DNA of 64,000 nucleotides from Hemerocallis citrina (taxonomy: Eukaryota; Streptophyta; Magnoliopsida; Asparagales; Asphodelaceae). A program made the position numbers and the translations under genes. The stretch covers positions 3,832,467-3,896,466 of the forward strand of contig CM030360.1 in the NCBI GenBank assembly GCA_017893485.1, written 5' to 3'. The first letter of the stretch is position 1; every line of letters starts with the position of its first letter. The notes below the pieces were generated by a model. It saw only the letters and a list, made by a program, of their open reading frames with translations. It ran no database searches and was not told where the DNA came from. Below are positions 41,144-52,162 of the stretch, one piece after another.

Positions 41144-43412
41144 AAGTCACGAGCATCCTCGGGTAGCGAGGCTTCTTCCTCGGGGGGTCGGAGTGAAGAG
41201 CGGTTGGTTCTCGAGGAAGGGGGAGAAGTGCTAAGTCGAGAGAGGGGGAAGGAGATAATAGGGTCGTCCTCGGCCGAGCCGGTCTCTTCGCTCGTCAAGG
41301 ATAAGGGGAAGGAGGTGGCTCAGTCTGTGGTCATCGAAACGGTGGTAGAACCTGTAAGACGAGGAGGAGAGATGGGTCGGTTGCCGACGATGATATCCGG
41401 CCACTGGGGGATCAGGCAGTATACCAGCGAGCTACTGACAAAGGCCGTCTACGGACGCTCGGAAACGTACGAAGAGAACGAGCCGAAGGAGGTTACCGAG
41501 GTCGACGATATCCCCTCGGTTCTGACAGAGAAGGACCTGCTTCGAATACGGAAGATCTTTGTGATTCCCCCAGAGTACACCTTGATTCTGCCCGGACCCG
41601 GGGTGCGAGCATGCACGGCATTCACGCCCGACACTTGCGTCTTCGCCTTCGATGCGTTAAATGCTGGACTGCGCCTTCCCCTTCACCTCTTCGTGATCGA
41701 CATGCTTCAATGGTACGGACTGAGCCCGATCCAGTTCATGCCGAACATGTGGCGGCACGTACTCGGTTTTTTGCTCCAGTGCCGAACGGCGAAGGTGGAG
41801 CCTCAGCTCGTCGTCCTCCGAAGCTTGTACAGGATCAATCGGATGAGCAAGACCGAACACCGGTACTATTTGTCGCCGCAAAAAGGTGTCAAATTGATAG
41901 AGAACCCTGACTCTTTCAATTTGTGGAAGGAGAAGTTTTTCTTGATCCGAGCCCCTTCGGCGTGGGACTTCCCGACCCGGTGGAAGGAGGATGTGCCAAA
42001 GTAGGCGATGGCCGAGCCAGTGTTGACTCCGGCCGAGGCAGAAGTCGCGGCGAAGCTGGTTGGCCTCCCGACCTTGAGCTGGAGGGACATGACCGAGGAG
42101 GTGTTCCATGGGTCGGGCCTTAGTCCGATCAACCCGAGTACGCTTCGGACATCTCTTCTTTTTTGTTTGTTTTCTGTTTCTTATGTATTTTGTTTTATTA
42201 ACTGTGTTTTCTTTATCTGACAGAGACTTCGAACATGGACTTCAGAGCAATTATGGCCGAGCGAAACAAGGCTTCCGATGCCAAGAAGAGGAAGAGGACG
42301 AGTGCGGGGCCTTCGTCTGGCCGACCCACCAAGATGCCTTCTGCTGCGGTCGAGACCGTCGACCTTACGTCTCCACAAAGGTCGGCCTCGGCTGTTGCTC
42401 TTCCTCAGCCGATGCCGTCTGACCCTTTGGGCAAAGGCTTTTCCGTCTCGGCGGTTTTGGCGCTCGAGGCCCCGCCCCTTATCGAACAGGGCGAGGCAAT
42501 CTTGACTGGGGGGTATAAGAAGTTGTTCATCCCTGACTGGCGGGTGATGAACCATGACGGTTTCTTGGAGGACTCGGCAATGAGCATGCAGGCCCTTCGC
42601 CATCTTCCGACCCCAAAGGACCGAGCCACGATGAAGGCGGGGACGACATGTGATGATGCTTTTGAGATAGCTCGGGCGACCATGTCGGTAAGTCTTCTTG
42701 GTTGATTTCAATAACTCGAAAATTTTCTAAGTTTTTTCCTCGGCTTTTGTTGCATTTTGATTGCATCTTCTCGTAGATCACGTGCCACTTCAGCCACCTT
42801 CTCGAGCAGTTTGCCGAGCAGGAGAAGGAGCTGAAGCTTGCTTGCGACAGAGACCGAGCGGAGAGGGCGAGGGTCGCGAAGCTGCACGAGGCGGAGCAAC
42901 GTCGCGCGGATGCTTTGGCGGCACAGGTCACCGATTTGGAGGCAGCCTTGGGACAGGCAAACGAGAAGGTCGCCTCAGAGGTGGCCAGGGCTGCCGAAGA
43001 GAAGGCCGAGGCGAAGAGGACCCTGGAGGCGGTGATGCGTCAGAAAGACGAGGCTGTAGAGGCGGCGAGGGCGGAGATAGAGGCCGAGGAGAAGAAGCAT
43101 ATGATGGCCAACATGGAGTAGTCCTACGCCACCGCCCTCGAGCATGTCGAGGCTCGAGTCCCCAGTTTCGACCGGTCGGGGTACGGGTTGTGTGGTCAGG
43201 TTGACAAGGAGGACCCCGAGGCCGAGCAAGAGGTCGAAGGCTAGGAGGAGGAGGAGAAAGTAGGTGACGATGCTGCAGTCGATCCCGAGGCCGTGGCGGC
43301 GGAAGGAGGGGGTGATGAAGCCGTGGCTGACCCCCAAGCCGGAGTGGCAGAGGAAGGGGAGCCGACCCTCGAGGAGCCTGTCACCGAGCTACCACCTAAG
43401 GTGGCCCCTTAA
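41144..43412 (+). pseudogene. Antisense three-exon gene of Tat element 2 (Transposase_28-like)
   Basis: Exon 1 is 41144-42137, intron 1 42138-42223 (86 bp, GTACGC...CAG), exon 2 42224-42687, intron 2 42688-42776 (89 bp, GTAAGT...GTAG), and exon 3 42777-43412. The layout, phases and conserved blocks (LPGPGVRA, GLSPIQFMPNMWR, IPDWRVMNHDGFL, TPKDRATMKAG) match element 1's gene at 9784-4448. Breaks: the ATG of element 1 aligns with AAG at 41144, TAG at 42002-42004, TAG at 43119-43121 and TAG at 43242-43244. Frames are otherwise kept, so decay is by point mutation. Exon 3 is a coiled coil of about 110 residues rich in Ala, Glu and Lys with an acidic tail. The function is unknown; conservation across two diverged elements argues for a past selected role. 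Confidence 0.75.
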
Positions 43413-43689
43413 CCTTAGTTGTTGTGTATTTTTTCTTCTCTTTTTTCATGTATTGCCTTGTAGCGGACTGACCACCGCTTTTTTGTTATGAATGAAATTT
43501 CCTTATTTTGACTAAGTGTTGAAGGCGATCTTGTTTTGAAGATGCCTTGCTTTGACGTTTTGCTAAGTGCTGAAAACAATTTTGCTTTGAAATTCAGCTA
43601 AGTGTTGAGCACAACTCACTTTAAAATCTAGCTAAGTGTTGAGAACAACTTTGCTTTGGAATTTAGCTGTGTTGCTCAAGCTCAGTGTT
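43413..43689 (+). other. Spacer between antisense genes
   Basis: Contains three or four copies of a GCTAAGTGTTGA-A-AACA word (43512-43660), a small direct repeat, and AATGAA near 43490 as a possible poly(A) signal for the first gene. No gene is seen. Confidence 0.5.
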
Positions 43690-44330
43690 ATTGTGTTCTT
43701 TCAGATTGCTGAGTTGTGTCTAGCCGAGGCATCGCCGAACAAGGTAACAGCTGAGGCCTCTCGTCTCCGAGCTGACTTAGGAACGACAAAGTTTGCACTT
43801 TCTCGCAGTCGAGAGTGTTTTTTCAAGAGCGAGTTGGATCTAGATCATCTCAAGCTAACGCTGGCGAAGCGTCTCTCCGAGTTAAAGCAACAAAAGAAAC
43901 GAGCTCGGGAAGGCCCTCCCAAAGGGGAGGTGGAGTCGCTTCGGTAGGCGCTATTCGATGTCACGGCGAAGAGAGATGGTCTGAAGAACGTCGTGCTTGA
44001 GAAGAGCTTGGAGAGCGCAACTTCGGCGAACTATCATTGAAGCTCCTCATGTGGGTAGCACGAGCAGAATTCCTCGCCTACATGTTAAGGTAACTGATGA
44101 TTCGCTGAAGGAGCGGATTGTTGAGCTAGAGACGGAGGTTCACTGGCTACGACATTTTGCGGAGGGGAGCAACGTCAGGACCACATCTTGCCCTAAAGAC
44201 GAGTGCTCGCAGGGACGATCGTTTCACGTGTTAGCGTTATGTTTGCCTCCCATCCCAGGGCGTCCTGGGGATGCTCAAAGTGAAGTTGCTGGTTCGTCGG
44301 GTGAAGCCTCAGCCGGTGCAACACTTAGGG
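43690..44330 (+). pseudogene. Antisense coiled-coil gene of Tat element 2, degenerate
   Basis: After CTTTCAG (43698-43704) the frame reads LCLAEASPNK..., matching the start of the conserved part of 4243-3269. A TAG at 43945-43947 and a frameshift by 44030 break it. The later frame has DSLKERIVELETEV, then SNVRTTSCP and PGDAQSEVAGSS, as in element 1. It is truncated at about 44330, where similarity to element 1 ends. Confidence 0.6.
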
Positions 44331-44591
44331 TTTTCTCACTTGGGACAATTGCCTGGTTACTAGGAACGCGATACTCACTTGGGACAATTTTCCTAGGCAA
44401 CAGCTGCAAAGCCCGGGGGATTGTGTCATGTGCAAGCATGACAAGGAGATGGTGGACTTATTTATTACCAATTTGCGATACTATTATAGGAGGATCTGCT
44501 GCTCAAATTTTGTATTTCTGCTCTTTTACCGAAGTCAATTCACACTGTATGGGGAACCTTGAGGGATGTCAATATTTGCAGAAGCAGCATT
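44331..44591 (+). pseudogene. LINE ORF2 scrap
   Basis: From about 44403 the sequence GGGGATTGTGTCATGTGCA matches 15857 and 23135 on, so it is a third fragment of the same LINE, ending where the copia LTR begins (44592). 44331-44402 has a doubled word (CTCACTTGGGACAATT). Confidence 0.55.
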
Positions 44592-46079
44592 TGTTAGGTT
44601 TCAAAGGTAATCACAGATTAAATATAAAGTGAAAAAATTACAAAAAAAATATTGAAACCTAGCCATGGATCCATGCGAAAACAATAAATCGTGTTTATGA
44701 GTTATACCTTGAGGATGGATCTGCTGTCTCCACAGTATGCTGATCATAGCACTACAATATTGTGGTGGCTCTACGGTATCCACACGAACGGATCAAATTA
44801 AGCTTTCCTTCATGCCGTGGTACTAGCTGTGGGAAGGAGATGTTCCTTACAATCTCTCTCTCACACAATTTATGTGACGACTAGGGTTTTCTCATGTGTG
44901 GCTTTTCCACAGATACGTATCATATATATAGGTCCAGAAACTCAACCCTAAGAGTGTAATGAGGCTGTTGGGCTCACAATCTGACCTGGGTCAGATTGTG
45001 TGTGGGCCTTTAAACTTCAGTCATCCCATTTAATCTAATTAAATGTACAACCAATGTTAGGAGTCCAAGTCTTACTTGGATTCCTAATTTCGATGCACTC
45101 TAAGTGTATGACCCTATAGGTTTCCATTATATTGACAATAATACTAAAATCATATTATAGTATTACAAACAATGAGCGGTATCTAGCAATACATCACAAC
45201 TACTCAAGTAACAAAAATGTTAGTGATTAGACATAAGCTATCCGTGACCAATGTTACCATGTAGTCTAGTCTCTTTGTCCATATATCTTAATTGATCACA
45301 AGGCATAGAGCGTGTCACCCTTGTATAGTTCAATCTTTGTCTCTTGATATCCGAGTAGACTTACTAAAACAAATGAGCTTAATATCTCATATTGACTCAT
45401 TTGAGCACGACCATGCATTTTACAGTCTCACTCAATCAAGGGGCCCATAGATATCACCCCTGTTATGTAAGGGACAAATCCTATCTAAGTCACTCACATC
45501 CCTCCGCATGATTTATAGTATATCCAATAGTCGAATTTATAATCACCTTATTACAGAAAACATTTGACGACATTAAAACATACAACTTCTTATATAGGGA
45601 ACCATAGTGACTTCAAGTCAAATGACAAACATACATCATGGTCACTGTGAGAACCGCTTATGATACTCACGTAACGATGCATTCAGCGTTCTCATGATGG
45701 GTTAGTCCAGTACATTATTACTCTAATATGTACTAATGTGAAGACTTGATATCTTATATCCATGACCCGTGAGATATGGTCATCAGTCTACGCACATACT
45801 AGTCTCTATGTATTATTATTGTCCTAATTTAGAATAATATTTGACTAGTGACATTTAAGAATAGTGTTCTGATTACAACCAATAGGACCTCACAATCAAG
45901 TCATGGACTCGATATCCCATGGTATTGAACCTACTATTCTCAGGACTTTATTATATTCATTTAATCACAATATAAAAAAAACACAATAAATAAAATGCCT
46001 CATATATGAAATAAATGTCATGATGCAATGTAAACTAGTAATGTCAATACACAAATGGCCTCTAGGGTATACACCAACA
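44592..46079 (-). mobile_element. Ty1/copia 3' LTR (1488 bp)
   Basis: On the - strand it starts TGTTGGTGTATACCC at 46079 and ends CCTAACA at 44592. The polypurine tract AGTGCAAGTGGAAGAT (46096-46080 on that strand) directly precedes it, a typical copia arrangement. GCATT (44587-44591) is the presumed target duplication on this side. Interior AT-rich, no gene. Confidence 0.8.
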
Positions 46080-49000
46080 ATCTTCCACTTGCACTAAAGC
46101 TAATCAGACATACATCTAATGCTTATAGACCTAGTGTGACCTTCATGCTTCGCTGTGTAAGTGGCTTTGTCAATGGTTTAGCAATGTTATTATCTGTCAG
46201 AACTCTGCATATCTTCACAACTCCTCTATTGATGATCTCTCGAATGAGATGAAAATGCATAAGTATATGTTTGGATCGCTGGTGAGATCTACGCTCCTTA
46301 GCTTGTACAATGGCCCCATTTTTATCATAATAGAGGTCCACCGGGTCCACAATGCTAGAAACTATGCCAATTTCAGTGATTAACTTTCTCCTCCAAACGA
46401 ACTCCTTTGTTGCATTGGAGGTATCAATATACTCAGCCTCTTTGGTGGAATCGGCTACGGTCTCTTGCTTCGAACTCTTTCAGCTCACAGCTCCACCATT
46501 TAGGCAAAACACAAGACCTGATTGTGATTTGGAGTCGTCCTTATCAGACTGGAAGCTAGCTTTAGTGTAACCCTTTACAACAAGTTATTCCTCAGCTCTA
46601 TATACCAAAAACGAATCCTTAGTCCTTCTTATGTACTTAAGGATGTTCTTGACAGTAGAACAGTGACTTTCATCAGGATCTGACTGATAATGCTCGTCAT
46701 ACTCAAGACATATGAGTCATCTGGAGGAGCACATAACATGACATACATGATAGATCCAATTACAGATACACATGGAATCCTAGTCATGCGGTCCCTCTCA
46801 TCTTGAGTTGTAGGACATTGAGCCTTAGACAGACTTACACCATGCAACATAGGAAGAAATTCATTTTTTGACTCTCGCATATTAAAATGTTTCAATACTT
46901 TGTCTGTGTATGTACTCTGATTCAGGCCAAGCAATCTTCTTGATCTATTTTCATAGATCTTGATACCTAATACATAAGTAGCTTCTCCCACATTCTTCAT
47001 GGAAAAGCATTTTCCTAGACAAGTCTTTACAGACTGTAAGGTATGGATGTCATTCTCGATAAGTAGTATGTCATCTAAATACAACACCAGAAAGACAACT
47101 GTGCTCCCACTAACCTTCTTGTAGATACAAGGTTTATCTTCATTCTTGATGAAACCAAACTCTTTGACTGCATCATCGAAGCGACGATTCCAGCTTCTAG
47201 AAGCTTGCTTTAACCCATAAATGGATCGTTATAGCTTACACACCTTTCCAGCATCCTTTGGAGTGACAAAACCCTCAAGCTATGTCATGTACACATCTTC
47301 GAGAAGATTTCCATTTAGGAAAGCAGTTTTGACATCCATTTGCCAGATTTTATAATTGTGATATGCTACAATAGCAAGCAAGATCCGAATGAATTTAAGC
47401 ATGACAACTGGGAAAAAAGTCTCATCATAGTCTACACCATGAACTTGCTTAAAACCTTTAGCCATCAATCGTCCCTTAAAGATCCATGTCAGTTTTCTTT
47501 TTGAAAACTTATGTGCACCCAATAGGTTTTACCCCTTCAAGTGAGTCTACCAAGGTCCATACTTGGTTGGCATACATGGATTTCATCTCAGATCTCATGG
47601 CTTAAAGCCATTTCTCAGAGTCTGAGTCTTTTGCAACTTCCTCATAAGTCGTAGGCTCTTCTTGATCCATGAGAAATATATCACTATGTTGAGTCACAAG
47701 AAAACCATATCTCTCAAGTTGATGAGATATTCTACTAGACTTACTTAGGCTTTATGCTACTTGAGCAGGTTGTTATTCCACAACGATTTGTAGAGTTTTC
47801 TCCATTTTCACCATTGGTTCACTGCTACTTTACAAAGTTTGAATTTCTTCAAGTTCTATCGTTCTCCCACTGGTTTTCTTGGATACCAATTCTCTCACTA
47901 GGAATACAGCAGTCCGTGCGACAAACACTTTGCCTTCAGTGGGATTATGGAAATAGTATCCCTTGGTTTCCTTAGGATATCCTACAAAGAAGAACTTATC
48001 ATATTTGAGACCAAGTTTATCAGATACTTAGCGCTTTATATAGGCTTCACAATTCAAAATTTTCATAAAAGACACACTAGAACGCCTTTCAGTCCATATC
48101 TCATATGGTGTCTCTTGAACTGTTTTAGATGGAACACGGTTAAGTGTGAAAGCAGCTGTTAATAGAGCATGTCTCTAGAAGGATCTTGGAAGATCTGCAT
48201 GACTCATCATGGATCGGACCATGCCTAACAATGTCTGGTTCCTTCTCTCAGAGACACCATTCCATTGCGATGTTTCAGGAGAAGTGAGTTGAGATATTAT
48301 CCCGCACTCTTTTAGATGTTCATCAAAATCTTGGCTTAAGTGCTCACCACCTCGATCTGATCAAAGAGCTTTAATACTTTTACCAAGTTGGTTTTGTACC
48401 TCATCTAGAATTCTTTGAACTTTTGAAATGACTCTGATTTTTGTTTCATCAGATATACAAATCCATATCTACTGAAATCATCAGTAAATGTAATAAAGTA
48501 CTGAAATCCTCCTCTAGTTAATGTGTTGAAAGGTCCACAGACATCACTATGTATGAGGCCTAAATATCACTAGCCCTTTTACATTTTTCATTGAATGAAG
48601 CTTTTGTCATCTTGCCCAACAAACAAGGTTCACATACCTCATATGATTCAAAATCAAATGAGTCTAAGAATCCATCTTTATGGAGTTTAGATATGCGGTT
48701 CTCATTTATGTGGCCCAAACCACAATGCCAGAGGTAAGTTGGGTTCATATCATTTGATTTGAACCTCTTAATATTTATATTATAGACGGGCATTTTGAGG
48801 TCGAGAATATAAATTTCATTACTCAATTGTGCACTAGCATAACATATATCATTCAAATAAATAAAATAACTTTTGTCTTTTATTATAAATGAAATATACT
48901 TCTTGTGCAAACAAGAAATAGAAATAATATTCCTACTAATAGCAGGCAAAAAATAACAGTTCTCTAACTCAATGATAAACCTAGCGGGCAATGATAAATG

Positions 49001-49195
49001 ACAAGTTTCTACAGTTAAAGCAGTAACTTTTTGTCCTATTTCCAACTCGTATGTCAACTTCGCTCTTACCCAATAGTCTACTCCTTTTGAGATTCTGAAC
49101 ATTTACACAAATGTGAGATCCATATCCAATATCTAATACCCAAGATGCAGAAGTACATAGTTGACTTCTATAACAAAAATACATGTAGTAGAAGT
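46080..49195 (-). pseudogene. Ty1/copia polyprotein, decayed
   Basis: On the - strand, from 49195 down: protease with WVLDIGYGSHICVN (the usual LDTG now LDIG) at about 49140; gag-pre-integrase with HCGLGHINENRISKL and CEPCLLGKMTKASF (49102-48560); integrase remnants with stops (48550-47750), for example the segment around 48110-48260; reverse transcriptase WQMDVKTAFLNG (47522-47280) and YLDDILLI (47087 on); RNase H end RSKHILMHFHLIREII (46350-46123). Many stops and frameshifts. It is 5'-truncated: gag and the 5' LTR are missing at about 49195, where ubiquitin-pseudogene intron DNA starts. Confidence 0.85.
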
Positions 49196-49239
49196 CTCAC
49201 TTCTTTTCTTCTTCTTAATCTCACTCCTAACAAAAAAGC

Positions 49240-49242
49240 TAA

Positions 49243-49278
<36 letters not shown>
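49240..49278. repeat. (AT)n microsatellite
   Basis: About 19 AT dinucleotides between the copia fragment and the ubiquitin pseudo-exon. Confidence 0.95.
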
Positions 49279-49281
<3 letters not shown>

Positions 49282-49309
49282 TTAGATTTTTAAAAGAAAA
49301 ATATCCCAC

Positions 49310-49580
49310 CATTCTGGATGTTGTAGTCAGCGAGGGTTGCACCATCCTCCATGTGCAGCCCGGCATAGACCAGACGCTGTTCTTCCACCGAAACCCATAT
49401 AACAAATAAAAATATGAATTTTTTTAGAGAAAGAAAAACTAGATAAAAGAATTAGAGAAAGAAAGTAGTAGGACACCTTGAGTTTCTTGAGAAATGCCCT
49501 TGAGGGTGTCTGTCGGTGGTTTCGATGTCGTCGAAGACCAGTGTCTTCTTGGAAGAGGCTGATTTCACGAAAATATGCAT
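49310..49580 (-). pseudogene. Ubiquitin pseudogene, two exons (related to the eL40 fusion gene)
   Basis: On the - strand an ATG at 49580 opens MHIFVKSASSKKTL, a ubiquitin N-terminus. After one extra base the frame resumes as DTLKGISQETQG and ends at a GT donor (49476-49475). The next exon, 49396-49310, encodes VEEQRLVYAGLHMEDGATL then LADYNIQN and ends at GT. From ATG to donor this exon is 104 nt versus 103 in exon 3 of the gene at 31343; the following exon is 87 nt in both, with the same phase. The acceptor is AT instead of AG. Intron and neighbours are short. The C-terminal strand, Gly-Gly and any eL40 part are missing; the copia element lies beyond. Confidence 0.75.
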
Positions 49581-49705
49581 TTTTTGAGCTACTCTATGGA
49601 GTTCATTTGGAAATTTCACCAAGTCCCTCAGAGAGTTTTCGCTCTCTGGAAAATGTGAAAAACTTTGCATTCGCAGTCGCTGTTCCCAACAACGAGTCTA
49701 GTACA

Positions 49706-51238
49706 ATGATCATCGCTATTGGAAACGACGAATAATTTTGAAATATTTTTTACTAAACTCGTCGTTGAGAACAATGAATTTCTAATTAAATTAGAACTAA
49801 ACTTGTTGTGTCCCAACGGCGAGCATGAAACAACTAAACTCGCTGTTGGGAACGGCGGGTTTAGTTGTTTAGTCCACAAGCGCAAATAGTTTGGTAACTG
49901 TTCTCTTTTTGCAAATAGTTTCAAAAATGGCATAAAATTTTTTCTTTTTCTTGTGATCAAAGCAGATATGATTTGTAGGTACGTATAGGCAGTCAGAAAA
50001 TTTGGCGGAGTTTGTATGGTTCAAATAATGTGAATGGCTTAGTTATTAGTAACCAATTCAGTTAATATGCATGATTCAATTTAGTTATTAGTTACCAATT
50101 CAGTTTTAGGGTTCTAGTTAACAAGGATTTGCTTTTGATTTCTGACTTAAAATGCAAAACTTGGTTCCCAAGTTTCACAACATAGAAGATTTATTTATAT
50201 GGTTTGCCGGTTTGAATTGGATCCACAAATATGGAATCCAGAGGTTTAGAGATAATTTAGCCCATGTGGTGTATGTGTTTTTTGTTGCAATTGTTTAAAA
50301 TGTTCTTTCACAAAGGAATTATAATTGTTTTGTATCACCAAGGACTTATTAAAACAAGCTATAATTATAATTTTAGCGCATGCAATGCAGAAGAGTTCCT
50401 AATAAGATTATTATTCTGGTTCTAACACATGATTGGACGGGTAACAGGGAAGCTATGAAACGACTAAGGATGGAAGAGGAAGAGTAGGAATCAATGCGGG
50501 AGATCGAGATAGTGGGGGGTAACACTCACTACCCCAGATCGACTTGTAGACAACTTGTAGACATTAGGTGGTATTACTCATTGTTTCGATGGCTCTGTCT
50601 TGGAAAATGACTTATATCTTCTTTAGTCACTTCATGGTTTTAGTTAGTGATTAGTTGTGGTATTTTGGATATTCGGATCAATGTAATTAGTACTACTATG
50701 TTTTTTTAATATTGTATTAATGAAGCGATGACTGTGTTATCTTTTATAAAAAAAAAGGATTATTTAGGAGTTGTCTGATAACACAAATGCATTGCAGTTG
50801 TGCCAAAATTGCAACTGATTTGCAAACTGGGCTCATTTGCAATATTTGGATAAACGACTTTTATGTTGCAACTAAAAAGTATGTTACATAAGTAGTTGCA
50901 AAATGAATTATCACTTATTACAATATCCAACTTGCACTCATTATCTTTACAAAAAGAAAGCCTAAACTGCACGTAGAACATTGCAAATGTAACTACACTT
51001 GCAATTCAAAATGAGTACCAAACACATTTAAAGAGAATAAATCAATAGCTTAGAATGGGTCTCTATCACCTCTTTTCAACTACTGCATCATATATAATTT
51101 GCACTACTAATTAGAGAAAGAGTAGCTAGCAAGTAGGCAAGCCATCATGACATCACATATTTTCATTTGACCAATGTTCGGCAGTCTGTGATCTTCAGTT
51201 ATTCCATCAGCTAATAAAAGTTAGCTCTCTTTACAACA
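49706..51238. repeat. Inverted-duplication arm 2
   Basis: 49706-50080 and about 50850-51238 are reverse complements of 35960-36331 and 34888-35310. Between them, 50081-50830 differs and includes a retroelement tail with AATGAAGCGATGAC and an A run (to 50757). The ubiquitin pseudogene adjoins the low-coordinate end. No gene is seen in the arm. Confidence 0.8.
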
Positions 51239-51414
51239 TTCTTGACGCACATCTATATAATAAAATACAAAGAAAGCTATCAAGTGGCTCTTCTTCAATT
51301 CCCAAAAATTAAAGGTCCAGATCTAAGCTTACAAAACACATTTTTTCTTTCAAAAGTTTTTTCCAAAAATTCAAATTCAAATTCCTCCCAAAACAACTCC
51401 TTTATATATTTAAT

Positions 51415-51420
51415 TCTCTC

Positions 51421-51491
<71 letters not shown>
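51415..51491. repeat. (CT)n(AT)n microsatellite
   Basis: About 25 CT repeats with one GT followed by about 13 AT repeats, ending exactly at the start of the MULE. The AT part may include the MULE target site. Confidence 0.95.
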
Positions 51492-52162
51492 GGTCGCCTT
51501 CAGTTGCGAACCCCTGTGTGCGAACTCAGCGTGCAAACTCTTGTGGAGAGTGTTGGATCCAAAATAGCCCCATTGAATGGCTGTGATTGAAGGCGCCCTC
51601 TTCTCAGTTATCTGTGGGGGTAATTTGGTCATTTCATATAGCAGGACATTACCTCCCTCACTCTCTTTCGTTCGATCTCTAATCTCAGATCGAAATCGAT
51701 CCCCTTCTCTCTCTCTTCGCGAAACCCTAACTCTTGGCTGTGCGAATTCTTCGTGCGAACTTCTCATTCGCCTCGAATCTCAGATCAAAATCGATCCCCT
51801 TCTCCCTCTCTTCGCGAAACCTTAACTTTTGTGTGCGAACTCCTCCTTCTTCCAAATCAGTAACTTCCCACCCCCTCCCCCTCCCCCCCCCCCCCCCCCC
51901 CCCCCGCGAAACCCTACTCCTCTTCATTCGACAACGAAACCCTACCTCCGACCGACCCCTACTTTCTCTAACCGTCTTCGCCCATATCGAAACCCTAGGG
52001 TTTTGATCAGGTTTTTTTTGTTCCGTTTTTCTTTTTTCTGCTTGAATTTGTAGGAATGAGGTTAAGTAATTCTGTTTAAATTTCATTATATTTTGAAATA
52101 ATTTGTAGAATTGTGGAGTAATTGGTTGATTGGTTTATGATTCGTTTCCTTTGATAATAGGT

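Larger units (their letters stand above)
38192..44330 (-). mobile_element. Tat-type Ty3/gypsy element 2, truncated, with antisense genes
   Basis: Reading from the 3' LTR inward: LTR (38192-38762), polypurine tract (38763-38778), AT-rich segment (38779-39189), 250-bp array (39190-40840), antisense genes on the + strand (41144-44330). Pol is absent; the element breaks off inside the second antisense gene at about 44330. Each component matches element 1 in order except the array, which has a different unit. Confidence 0.75.
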
